Shown: positions 1 to 6,471, counted from the stretch's first letter. The stretch is 6,863 nucleotides of DNA from Spirochaetales bacterium (GCA_016930895.1 JAFGFV010000341.1:1-6863), one strand, 5' to 3'. The notes: a model not told the origin generated them from the letters alone. Translations and numbers: made by a program.

Positions 1-225
1 CCCTCGCTGGGGCTGGCGCCCTTCATGGTCATCGAGATCGCCAAGATCATCCAGCAGTTCAAGGAGATCGGCTTCTCGGTGGTGCTCATCGAACAGAACG
101 CGGTCCTGGCCCTGCGGCTGGCCGATCACGGCTACGTGATCGAGACCGGCAACATTGCCCTGGAGGGTCCCTCCAAGGATCTCGCGAAGGACGAGCACGT
201 CAAGAAAGCCTACCTGGGCGGATAA
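1..225 (+). CDS. livF: Branched-chain amino acid ABC transporter ATPase, LivF-type (C-terminal part only)
   Basis: The window opens inside this gene; 74 residues and the TAA stop are visible. LivF is one of two cytoplasmic ATPases powering the LivHMGF importer for leucine, isoleucine, valine and related substrates. The fragment begins PSLGLAP, the residues that directly follow the Walker B Asp-Glu and form the D-loop in LivF proteins. Next comes IEQNA (residues 30-34), where LivF has Gln in place of the switch His of most ABC ATPases. The end, ADHGYVIETGNIALEGPSKDL and AYLGG, is the family's usual C-terminus. Walker A, Q-loop and signature motif lie upstream of the window, so integrity cannot be judged. 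LivF is often the last gene of its operon, and a strong hairpin follows here. The sister protein LivG is less likely because it normally has IEHDM at the switch position. Confidence 0.9.
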   Translation, partial: PSLGLAPFMVIEIAKIIQQFKEIGFSVVLIEQNAVLALRLADHGYVIETGNIALEGPSKDLAKDEHVKKAYLGG

Positions 226-277
226 GGACACCGGACCGGGCCGGCGGGGGCCCTGTGTTCGCATGGATCAATGACAA

Positions 278-317
278 GAGGGCGCCCCTCCCGTCGGGAT
301 GGGCGCCCTCGTTCTTT
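278..317 (+). terminator. Rho-independent terminator after livF, possibly bidirectional
   Basis: A perfect 10-bp stem (GAGGGCGCCC at 278-287 pairing with GGGCGCCCTC at 301-310) continues, after one mismatch, into four more pairs (289-292 with 296-299) and closes with a 3-nt loop. It is followed by GTTCTTT on the plus strand. It sits between two converging genes, livF (+) and the alcohol dehydrogenase (-), so it could end both. The minus-strand flank (TTGTCATT) is a poorer U-tract. A smaller GC-rich hairpin (238-242 with 249-253) lies just upstream. Confidence 0.8.
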
Positions 318-354
318 GCGGTGCGTCCGGCTGGTCGCCTGCGCCGCCGGAACC

Positions 355-1593
355 CTACCAGCCCTCGTAGGCCTTGTTGAGAATGTCCAAGAACACCTCC
401 AGGGTAAGGGGGCGCGGGTTCGAGTCCACGGACACGTTCCAGGTGGCCCGCTCCGCGATGGCGGGCAGGTCTTCCTTCTTGACCCCCACGGCCTTCAGGC
501 TGCGGGGCAGCTCCACCGCCCGGATCAGGCGCTTGATCCCGTCCACGCAGCGACCCGCGGCCACGTTCAGGGTCAGCCCGACTACGTCCTCGCCCAGGAA
601 ATGGGCCACGTTGGCGTGCTTGACCGGGTCAGTCAGACAGTTGAACTCCATGCACCAGGGCAGGAACAGAGAGCAGGCCAACCCATGGGCGATCACAGGG
701 CGCGGGGGGTTCCCGTACATCCCGCCCAGCGCCTCCGCCAGGCAGTGCACTGCCGAGCAGTCGCTGTTGGCGAAGGAGATGCCCCCCAGCAGACTTGCCA
801 GGGACATCATCTCCCGAGCTTCCAGGTCCTTGCCGTTGGTGTACGCGATGGGCAGGAACTTGCGGATCAGCTTGATGCTGTACTCGGAAATCGCGTCCGA
901 GATCGGGTTGGCCAGGTTGGCTGTGTACGCGTCGTAGTGGTGGGCAAAGGCGTCCACGCCCGTTGCCGCCGTCTGGAAGGGGGGCAGACTGATCGTCAGG
1001 GCCGGGTCGTTGATCGAGGCCTTGGCCGCGATGCAGGGCCCCCCGGGGTACTGCGGCGGCCCGCCGATGGCCATCTTGCTCCAGTTCTCGGTGTGGGTGA
1101 TGATCGACCAGAAGTTGCCCTCGGTTCCCGTGCCGGACGTGGTGGGGATGGCGATCAAGGGCAGGGGATGGACCTTGGTCTTGAGGAAGTCCTCAGGGGC
1201 CTTGATCTGGTAGTCCCGGATGCTTCCGGGGTTGGTCGCCAGGAGGGAAACCGCCTTCGCGGAGTCCATCGAACTGCCGCCCCCCAGGCCAATGATGGCG
1301 TTCACCTTGAGCTCCCGGGCCAGGCTCGCTCCTTTCTCCACGATGCGGTCCAGGGGATTCGGCTCGACTTCGGCGAACACCGTGTAGCTAATCCTGGCCG
1401 CTTTGAGCGGAGCCTCCACCTGCTCGATGATGCCGGTCTTCACGATCCCCTGGTCCGTCACCACGAGCACCTTGCGGGCCTTCATGGCTTTGAGCATCTC
1501 GCCAAGCTGGGCGACCTTGCCGGCTCCGAACTCGACGGTTCCGACCCCCCAGTTGAAGGCGAAGTTGCGGCGGAAGCGTTCCATTACGTTCAC
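355..1593 (-). CDS. Iron-containing alcohol dehydrogenase (FucO/group III family)
   Basis: A 412-residue cytoplasmic NAD(P)-dependent oxidoreductase that should interconvert an alcohol with an aldehyde or ketone. The N-terminal half shows the nucleotide-binding motif GGGSSMD (residues 104-110) and PTTSGTGTE (150-158). The C-terminal half carries the metal site. By alignment with E. coli FucO the four metal ligands are D214 and H218 (in VDAFAHH), H283 and H303 (AHG). Two things are odd. FucO His267, conserved in many relatives, is Glu here (E287). Six extra residues lie between H283 and H303 (20 apart, 14 in FucO). The protein is about 30 residues longer than FucO. The start is GTG at 1593 because AGGAGGG (1607-1601) lies 7 nt upstream; the ATG three codons later has poor spacing. 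It diverges from an FGGY kinase, suggesting sugar or polyol metabolism. The substrate cannot be read. Confidence 0.93.
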   Translation of the reverse strand: MNVMERFRRNFAFNWGVGTVEFGAGKVAQLGEMLKAMKARKVLVVTDQGIVKTGIIEQVEAPLKAARISYTVFAEVEPNPLDRIVEKGASLARELKVNAIIGLGGGSSMDSAKAVSLLATNPGSIRDYQIKAPEDFLKTKVHPLPLIAIPTTSGTGTEGNFWSIITHTENWSKMAIGGPPQYPGGPCIAAKASINDPALTISLPPFQTAATGVDAFAHHYDAYTANLANPISDAISEYSIKLIRKFLPIAYTNGKDLEAREMMSLASLLGGISFANSDCSAVHCLAEALGGMYGNPPRPVIAHGLACSLFLPWCMEFNCLTDPVKHANVAHFLGEDVVGLTLNVAAGRCVDGIKRLIRAVELPRSLKAVGVKKEDLPAIAERATWNVSVDSNPRPLTLEVFLDILNKAYEGW

Positions 1594-1633
1594 GATGAGA
1601 CCCTCCTAAGCTGATGGTACTGATCTGCGGCCG

Positions 1634-1662
1634 ATTATAGCGGCGCCCCGGGGGGCGGTCAA
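1634..1662 (-). promoter_or_regulatory. Sigma70-type promoter of the alcohol dehydrogenase
   Basis: On the minus strand TTGACC (1662-1657, 5 of 6 to consensus) and TATAAT (1639-1634, 6 of 6) are separated by exactly 17 bp. Predicted transcription start is near 1627, giving a leader of about 33 nt before the GTG at 1593 with a strong AGGAGGG. This is the best promoter match in the window. Confidence 0.78.
1644..1657. promoter_or_regulatory. GC-rich inverted repeat inside the promoter spacer (possible operator)
   Basis: CGCCCC (1644-1649) and GGGGCG (1652-1657) form a perfect inverted repeat around a central GG. It lies almost wholly within the 17-bp spacer of the dehydrogenase promoter and touches its -35 box. 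A protein bound here would block that promoter and could also affect the divergent kinase promoter. In GC-rich DNA such a repeat can arise by chance, so confidence is low. Confidence 0.3.
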
Positions 1663-1677
1663 GCTCGGGCGGATCGC

Positions 1678-1707
1678 TTGATCTGTACGGGATCTTGCCG
1701 GTATGCT
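1678..1707 (+). promoter_or_regulatory. Candidate sigma70-type promoter of the FGGY kinase
   Basis: TTGATC (1678-1683, 4 of 6) and TATGCT (1702-1707, 4 of 6) are spaced by 18 bp. The predicted start of transcription is near 1714, about 26 nt before the GTG start at 1740. The -35 boxes of this and the divergent dehydrogenase promoter are only 15 bp apart. A small hairpin (1712-1716 with 1723-1727) would form at the extreme 5' end of the transcript, immediately before the ribosome binding site. Confidence 0.45.
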
Positions 1708-1739
1708 GACCCGCGGTCGCAGCCGCGAGGAGGAGCGCA

Positions 1740-3284
1740 GTGAAATACGTCTTAGGCGCAGACCTGGGCACTACGGCGATCAAGGCGGCCCTGTTTGACG
1801 AGCAAGGACGCACCGTGGCCACTTCTACGCGCGAGTATTCCCTGAACACCCCGTCGCCCCTCGAGGTGGAGCTCGACCCGGAGGTGTACTGGCAGGCCTT
1901 CAAGGCGGCAGTGGCCGGCGTTCTGGCCGGCAGCGGAGTGCAGCCGCAGGACATCCCGTGTCTGGGGATCTCAGCCCAAGGGGAGACCCTGATCGTGGTC
2001 GACCAGAACGGTCAGCCCCTGCGTCCCGCGATCGTATGGATGGACAACCGCGCGCAGGCGGAGTCTGATGATCTGGCGGCCTGTTTCACGAACGAGACTA
2101 TCCACCGTGTGACCGGGCAGGTGTCGATGCTGCCGATGTGGCCTGCCGCCAAGATCCTGTGGATTCGGCGGCACGAGCCGTCGATCTTCGGGAAGGCCGC
2201 CAGGTTTCTGCTGATCGAGGACTACCTCGTGTTCCGGCTCACCGGCTCGTTCGTGTCGGAGGGGTCGCTGCTCTGTTCGACCACGTACTGGGACCTGAAC
2301 ACCCGGCGGTACTGGCCGGAAATGCTGCGGGAGCTTGGGATCGACGAAGGCCGGCTCCCCGAAGTCCGGGAGCCCGGGGAAGCGATCGCCCGGATCGATC
2401 CCACCGTGGCCCGGGAACTCGGGCTGTCTTCGCAGACCATCGTGGCCACAGGCGCCCTGGACCAGGCCGCCGGGGCCATCGGGGTGGGGAACGTGCGACC
2501 CGGGGTCTTTTCGGAATGCACCGGCTCGAACGTGGCGGTGGTGGCGCTGGTCGAGCGGCCAACCATCGACCCCGCGCGCCAGCTGCCCTGCTTCTACTAT
2601 GGGCTGCCGGAGCGGTACATGATGCATGCCTTTTCCATGACCGGCGGGATGGTCCTGCGGTGGTTCAGGGACAACTTCTTCCGTGACGAGCCGGGCGGTG
2701 GCACGGCCGAGAGGGGCGGTGCGTACGACAGGATGACGTCCCTGGCTGCCTCGGTCCCGGCGGGCGCCTCCGGCCTGGTGCTGCTGCCCCACTTCCAAGG
2801 GGCCGGCCCCCCCGAGTCGAATCCCAAGGCTCGCGGAGTCCTGTACGGGCTGTCTCTGCATCACACCAGAGCCCACGTTGTCCGGGCCATCATGGAATCC
2901 ATTGCGATGATCCTGCGCCGGATGATCGAGGCCGTGGAAGCCATGGGTATCCGTGTGAGCGAGGTGCGCTCGCTGGGCGGGGGAGCCAAGAGCCCGCTCT
3001 GGTGCCAAATCAAGGCCGACGTGGTGGGACGGCCGGTGTACACGATGAAAAACACCGAGGACGCTGCCTGCCTCGGCGCTGCGGTGCTCGCGGGCGCAGC
3101 CGTCGGGGTCTGGCCTTCGGTCCCGCAGGCTATCGATGCCATCGTCGAGATCGACCAGCGCTACGACCCGAACCTCTCCAACCGTGGCCTCTACGATGAG
3201 GCCTACGCCATTTACACGGGGATGTACTCCCGCCTTGAGCCCCTGTTCGCCCGGGGCGTTCCGGTCCCTGAGGTGTCCGGCTGA
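1740..3284 (+). CDS. FGGY-family carbohydrate kinase
   Basis: A 514-residue cytoplasmic kinase that transfers phosphate from ATP to a sugar or polyol; the length is usual for the family. The N-terminal actin-fold domain has the phosphate-binding DLGTT (residues 8-12), then SAQGET (78-83) and WMDNR (100-104), which line the substrate side and resemble NQRET and WQDRR of glycerol kinases. D241 in GALDQ is the expected catalytic base. CTGSN (260-264) and LGGGAKSPLWCQIKADVVGRPV (from 412) are the ATP-binding features of the second domain, the latter matching the FGGY signature. The start is GTG at 1740, with AGGAGG at 1728-1733 six bases upstream. Substrate is undecided among xylulose, other pentuloses or hexuloses, and polyols. 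The divergent alcohol dehydrogenase suggests a shared catabolic route. No frameshift or missing motif was seen. Confidence 0.92.
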   Translation: MKYVLGADLGTTAIKAALFDEQGRTVATSTREYSLNTPSPLEVELDPEVYWQAFKAAVAGVLAGSGVQPQDIPCLGISAQGETLIVVDQNGQPLRPAIVWMDNRAQAESDDLAACFTNETIHRVTGQVSMLPMWPAAKILWIRRHEPSIFGKAARFLLIEDYLVFRLTGSFVSEGSLLCSTTYWDLNTRRYWPEMLRELGIDEGRLPEVREPGEAIARIDPTVARELGLSSQTIVATGALDQAAGAIGVGNVRPGVFSECTGSNVAVVALVERPTIDPARQLPCFYYGLPERYMMHAFSMTGGMVLRWFRDNFFRDEPGGGTAERGGAYDRMTSLAASVPAGASGLVLLPHFQGAGPPESNPKARGVLYGLSLHHTRAHVVRAIMESIAMILRRMIEAVEAMGIRVSEVRSLGGGAKSPLWCQIKADVVGRPVYTMKNTEDAACLGAAVLAGAAVGVWPSVPQAIDAIVEIDQRYDPNLSNRGLYDEAYAIYTGMYSRLEPLFARGVPVPEVSG

Positions 3285-3305
3285 GAGTCTCGCGTCGATC
3301 CGACT

Positions 3306-3335
3306 GCCCGGAGCCCGATCGCCCGGAGTCTGATC
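3306..3335. repeat. 15-bp tandem duplication
   Basis: GCCCGGAGCCCGATC (3306-3320) is followed directly by GCCCGGAGTCTGATC (3321-3335), two copies with two C/T differences. It lies just after the kinase stop codon in non-coding sequence and looks like a recent slippage duplication. Confidence 0.7.
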
Positions 3336-3346
3336 GCGAACGCGGC

Positions 3347-3380
3347 GCCGTCCCACGCGCAGAGCGGTCCCACGCGCAGC
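3347..3380. repeat. 17-bp tandem duplication
   Basis: Two copies of a 17-bp unit (3347-3363 and 3364-3380) agree at 15 of 17 positions and share a perfect core GTCCCACGCGCAG (3350-3362 and 3367-3379). The second copy leads into a 6-bp stem (ACGCGC 3372-3377 with GCGCGT 3384-3389) followed by CTTG, at best a weak terminator for the kinase. Apart from this, the other tandem repeat and the promoter downstream, I see nothing in the gap between the kinase and the next gene. Confidence 0.7.
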
Positions 3381-3390
3381 CCGGCGCGTC

Positions 3391-3419
3391 TTGACCTGAC
3401 GGACGCAATGCCGTAGCGT
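3391..3419 (+). promoter_or_regulatory. Candidate promoter of the NEW3-ABC operon
   Basis: TTGACC (3391-3396, 5 of 6) and TAGCGT (3414-3419, 3 of 6 but with the key first T, A and last T) are 17 bp apart. Transcription would begin near 3426. That leaves about 33 nt of leader before the ATG at 3459 but only about 3 nt before the ATG at 3429, which favours the later start. Confidence 0.45.
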
Positions 3420-3458
3420 ACCAGGACGATGAACTATCTGAACTCCGGGGGCAGACCC

Positions 3459-4664
3459 ATGAGGTGCGTTCGAACCGCGGCGCGAGGCGTCGTGACGGGG
3501 GCCGTGGCTCTCGCGGCCCTGGTCGGTGTGCTGCCGCTCTCCGGTCAGGCGGTACCGTTGGAGCGAAATCTTGCCGTGGCATTCGAGTACCCGGGTGTGG
3601 AGATATCCGCTTCCGAGCCTGTCACGGTGGGGATCCTCTTGCAGAACAAGGGCGGTACCGACGAGACCTTACAGCTGTCGATCGCTGAGGCGCCGAAGGG
3701 TTGGAGCTCGGCGATCCGGAGCGGCGAGCTGACCGTCACAGGCGTCTTCCTGCCGGCGGGGCAGAGCAGGACTCTGAGCTTCGAAACCGTTCCACCGTCC
3801 CAGCCCGTCGCAGGGCAGTACGAGTTTCGTATGACTGCCCGGAGCGCGGACGGCGGCTGGACGGACAGCCAGGTTTTCAACGTTTCGGTCCGGGCGCGCA
3901 GCCGCGCCGGCCGCGGAGGGGAGGAGATCGGGCTCACCACCGCTTACCCGGTACTCCGTGGCCCTGCGGAAGTGAGCTACGAGTTCACCCTCGAGCTGGA
4001 GAACAAGCGCGAGGAGGACGTCACCTTTGACCTCTTCGCCCGCGGCCCCGAAGGGTGGGAGACCAACTTCAAGCCCGTGTACGAGCCTCGCTACATCTCC
4101 AGCTTTCAAATCAGGGCCCGGCAGTCGAAGAAGCTCGTGGTCGAGGTCAAACCGCCTCGGGACGCCCCGGCGGGGGAGTATCCGGTATCGGTGCGCATTT
4201 CTTCCGATGGCGCCGCGGCGGAGCTTCCCCTCACGATCATCATTACCGGCACCTACGAGATCTCGGTGGCCACGGCTTCGGGCAGCCTCTCGGTAGGGGC
4301 GATCCGGGGCAAGCCAGCCACGATCGACCTGTTCGTGAAGAACACGGGAACGGCGCTCCAGAGCCATATCGGGCTGTTCGCGTACAACCCCGAGAACTGG
4401 GACGTCCGCTTTGAACCGGAGCGTATCGACGGCCTGCAGCCGGGCCAGACCCAGGAGGTCAAGCTGGCCATCGTTCCCTACGAGCGGGCCCTGGTGGGTG
4501 ACTACTCGGTCGAAATCCGGGCCAATGGCGAGAAGGTTTCCGAACCCCTCGAGTTCCGGGTAACCGTGAACGCCTCGGCAGCATTCGGGTGGATCGGGAT
4601 CGCCATCATTATCCTGGTGATAGGCGGGCTTGTGGTTCTGTTCCGCTGGCTTGGCAGGCGGTGA
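3459..4664 (+). CDS. Secreted, membrane-anchored protein with three NEW3/Ig-like repeats
   Basis: A 401-residue protein, probably outside the cytoplasmic membrane and held by one C-terminal helix. Residues 1-31 look like a signal peptide: Arg-rich start, hydrophobic core at 10-27, likely cleavage after GQA. Three repeats of roughly 110-120 residues follow. Each has a Pro-x-(Gly/Asn)-Trp motif (79-82, 197-200, 311-314) and a later Gly-x-Tyr motif (119-121, 239-241, 347-349), with beta-rich stretches between. This is the pattern of NEW3 (NPCBM-associated) Ig-like domains. Residues 376-395 form a membrane helix and the protein ends RWLGRR. An in-frame ATG at 3429 would add 10 residues, but it lacks a well-placed ribosome binding site and blurs the signal peptide. 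Only 2 nt separate it from the ATPase gene, so it is probably the accessory partner of that transporter. Its exact role is unknown. Confidence 0.82.
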   Translation: MRCVRTAARGVVTGAVALAALVGVLPLSGQAVPLERNLAVAFEYPGVEISASEPVTVGILLQNKGGTDETLQLSIAEAPKGWSSAIRSGELTVTGVFLPAGQSRTLSFETVPPSQPVAGQYEFRMTARSADGGWTDSQVFNVSVRARSRAGRGGEEIGLTTAYPVLRGPAEVSYEFTLELENKREEDVTFDLFARGPEGWETNFKPVYEPRYISSFQIRARQSKKLVVEVKPPRDAPAGEYPVSVRISSDGAAAELPLTIIITGTYEISVATASGSLSVGAIRGKPATIDLFVKNTGTALQSHIGLFAYNPENWDVRFEPERIDGLQPGQTQEVKLAIVPYERALVGDYSVEIRANGEKVSEPLEFRVTVNASAAFGWIGIAIIILVIGGLVVLFRWLGRR

Positions 4665-4666
4665 GC

Positions 4667-5410
4667 ATGCCCGCCAGCGTGGTCATCGAGACCGAGGGTC
4701 TGACCAAGAGGTACGGGACCCAGGTAGCCGTTGATCATCTGGATCTGAGGGTCGAGGAGGGGGAAATCTTCGGTTTTCTGGGTCCCAACGGCGCGGGCAA
4801 GACGACGACCCTTCTGATGCTGATCGGCCTGACCGAGCCATCCGAAGGTAAGGCCCGGGTACTCGGATGGGACCCGCAGCGCGACCCCATCCGGATCAAG
4901 CTCCAGGTCGGCTACCTGCAGGAGAACATGGGCTTCTACCGGGAGATGAACGCGCGGGAGATGCTGCGTTTCATCGGGGAGCTCAACGGGATTGAGGCTC
5001 GCGAGACCGATCGGCGGATCGAAGCGGCTTTGGACCAGGTGGGCCTGGAGGCGGATGCAAGCAAGCCGATCGGCAACTACTCCCGGGGCATGCGGCAGCG
5101 CCTCGGTCTGGCTGAGATCCTGCTGCGGGAGCCCAAGATCGTCTTCCTGGACGAGCCGACCCTGGGACTCGACCCGGAAGGGGCCAATCGGATCATCGAG
5201 CTGATCGACCGAATGTGTCGTGACAAGGGCATGACCGTGCTGCTTTCCTCCCATGATCTCTACAAGGTGCAGAGGATCTGCCATCGCGTGGGTATCATGG
5301 CCCGGGGAAGAATGGTGGTCGAGGCCGCCACGAGCGAGCTGGCCGTGGGCGGCAAGACGATGGCACTCGAAGAGCTGTATCTGAGGTACTTCCGGGAGGA
5401 ACGTGGATGA
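4667..5410 (+). CDS. ABC transporter ATP-binding protein (ABC-2/CcmA-type)
   Basis: A 247-residue cytoplasmic ATPase that drives the permease encoded next. All nucleotide-binding motifs are present in order: Walker A GPNGAGKTT (39-47), Q-loop Q85, signature YSRGMRQR (138-145), Walker B IVFLDEP (158-164) with catalytic E163, D-loop GLDP (167-170), and switch H196. The YSRGM form of the signature is normal in ATPases that pair with ABC-2 permeases, such as drug, sodium, copper-site (NosF) and gliding (GldA) transporters. I chose ATG at 4667, preceded by GGCAGGCGG. An in-frame GTG at 4661 overlaps the upstream stop as GTGA and is a real alternative, adding two residues. Upstream extension to 4589 would run into the previous gene and is unlikely. 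The last codons overlap the permease start, implying translational coupling. The transported substrate is unknown. Confidence 0.93.
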   Translation: MPASVVIETEGLTKRYGTQVAVDHLDLRVEEGEIFGFLGPNGAGKTTTLLMLIGLTEPSEGKARVLGWDPQRDPIRIKLQVGYLQENMGFYREMNAREMLRFIGELNGIEARETDRRIEAALDQVGLEADASKPIGNYSRGMRQRLGLAEILLREPKIVFLDEPTLGLDPEGANRIIELIDRMCRDKGMTVLLSSHDLYKVQRICHRVGIMARGRMVVEAATSELAVGGKTMALEELYLRYFREERG

Positions 5411-6363
5411 GCGGCCTCAAGCCGATCCTCCGCAAGGAGCTCTCCGACCATTTTTCCAGCTACCGCTTCCTGATTCTTTTCGCCCTGATCGCCATGGTGA
5501 GTTTCCTGATGGCGTACATGGCGGGTCTGAAGATCCGAGAGGACCTCGAGGGGGAGGTCAAGCCCGCCTTCGTGTTTCTGATGCTCTTTACCTCCTCAGG
5601 GATCGGCTTTCCCCTGGTGCAGTTCGTGGCCCTGTTTGGTCCGCTCATTGGGCTCATCCTTGGCTTCGACTCGATCAACCGCGAGTGGAACGAAGGAACC
5701 CTGAGCAAGCTGCTGGCCCAGCCCATCTACCGTGACGTGGTGATCAACGGGAAGTTCCTCTCAGGCGTCCTGCTGGTGACCGTCATGATGCTCTCGATCA
5801 TCCTTTCCGTGACCGGCTTGGGCCTTTACACGATCGGGGTGGTTCCGGGGCTCGAGGAGCTGAACCGGATTCTCGTCTACCTGTTCGTGAGCGTGATCTA
5901 CATCTCTTTCTGGCTTGGCGTTGCGATCCTGTTCTCGATCCTGTTTCGGACCATCACCACCTCTGCACTGGCTTCCCTGGCCTGCTGGATCTTTTTTTCG
6001 TTCCTGGTTCCCCTGGCGGCGAGTGCTCTCGCCAACGCCTCTGCGCCCCTGCCTGGGGAGCCGAACTCGGCGTACGTGGTGCGGATCGCCCGGCTGCAGG
6101 GTACCCTCTCGATGGTCTCGCCCATGAAACTCTACAGCGACGCGGCGGCTGTGATCGTCGACCCGCTGCGGCGGACCACCGCGCAGCTCGTCCAGGTGGG
6201 GATGCTGGAGAAGATCTCCCTGTCCAGGTTCGCGGCTCCGTTGTCCCTGCAGCAGAGCATTCTGCTTGTTATCCCGTATATCGTGCTGTTGGTGGCAATT
6301 ATGGCGCTGTTTTTCGCGGCGTCGTACGCCATTTTCATGCGCAAGGAGATCCGCTCTCTCTAG
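5407..6363 (+). CDS. ABC-2-type transporter permease
   Basis: A 318-residue integral membrane protein, the likely membrane partner of the preceding ATPase, which it overlaps by 4 nt (ATGA). About six membrane helices can be seen, near residues 20-40, 66-88, 116-145, 153-180, 184-209 and 283-310. The segment REWNEGTLSKLLAQPIYRDVVINGKFL (from residue 92), after the second helix, is the hallmark of NosY/GldF-like ABC-2 permeases. A soluble extracytoplasmic or loop region (about 210-282) sits between helices five and six. The protein begins with the short amphipathic stretch KPILRKELSDHFSS, as is usual for the family. Such permeases mostly export or extrude substrates, or act mechanically on envelope components. 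Nothing here names the cargo. It is the last gene of the operon; a 148-bp gap with a new promoter follows. Confidence 0.9.
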   Translation: MSGLKPILRKELSDHFSSYRFLILFALIAMVSFLMAYMAGLKIREDLEGEVKPAFVFLMLFTSSGIGFPLVQFVALFGPLIGLILGFDSINREWNEGTLSKLLAQPIYRDVVINGKFLSGVLLVTVMMLSIILSVTGLGLYTIGVVPGLEELNRILVYLFVSVIYISFWLGVAILFSILFRTITTSALASLACWIFFSFLVPLAASALANASAPLPGEPNSAYVVRIARLQGTLSMVSPMKLYSDAAAVIVDPLRRTTAQLVQVGMLEKISLSRFAAPLSLQQSILLVIPYIVLLVAIMALFFAASYAIFMRKEIRSL

Positions 6364-6435
6364 CGACGATCGGGATTCTGTGGTCCCGCCGGACGCGGCA
6401 CCCGCACCCCCCTCCGTTCCCGCATCAGAAAGTTG

Positions 6436-6464
6436 TTGACCGCGGGCGCTCCATGCCGTACAAT
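6436..6464 (+). promoter_or_regulatory. Sigma70-type promoter of the MerR regulator
   Basis: TTGACC (6436-6441) and TACAAT (6459-6464) each match consensus at 5 of 6 positions and are spaced by 17 bp. Transcription should start near 6471, about 41 nt before the ATG at 6512. The 17-bp spacing is ordinary, unlike the 19-20 bp of promoters activated by MerR-type distortion, so this promoter should work without an activator. Between the permease stop and this promoter only a weak hairpin (6371-6375 with 6384-6388, no U-tract) was seen. Confidence 0.72.
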
Positions 6465-6471
6465 AACGGAT

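Noticed and set aside
271..1614. Long plus-strand open frame of 447 codons opposite the alcohol dehydrogenase
   Set aside because: It is antisense to a gene with complete family motifs, its product is low-complexity and rich in Arg, Gly, Val and His, and it runs through the terminator. It is a by-product of high GC content.
1388..1954. Minus-strand open frame of 188 codons spanning the divergent promoter region
   Set aside because: It overlaps both real genes in the wrong frame, crosses two promoters and has no family resemblance.
1971..3356. Long minus-strand open frame of 461 codons opposite the FGGY kinase
   Set aside because: No recognisable domain and composition typical of a shadow frame; the kinase on the other strand is unmistakable.
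3429..3458. Upstream ATG that would lengthen the NEW3 protein by 10 residues
   Set aside because: AGGA lies only 2 nt from this ATG, the predicted transcription start leaves almost no leader, and the signal peptide is more typical when starting at 3459. It is not fully excluded.
5078..5101. ABC signature YSRGM in place of LSGGQ, as a possible degenerate site
   Set aside because: This variant is normal for ATPases that work with ABC-2 permeases, and all other catalytic motifs are intact.
4502..5284. Minus-strand open frame of 260 codons opposite the ABC ATPase
   Set aside because: The plus strand encodes a complete ATPase there; the antisense product looks like reverse-frame translation with no motif.
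6371..6388. Hairpin after the permease as a terminator
   Set aside because: The stem is only 5 bp with an 8-nt loop and no U-tract follows, so it is too weak to call.
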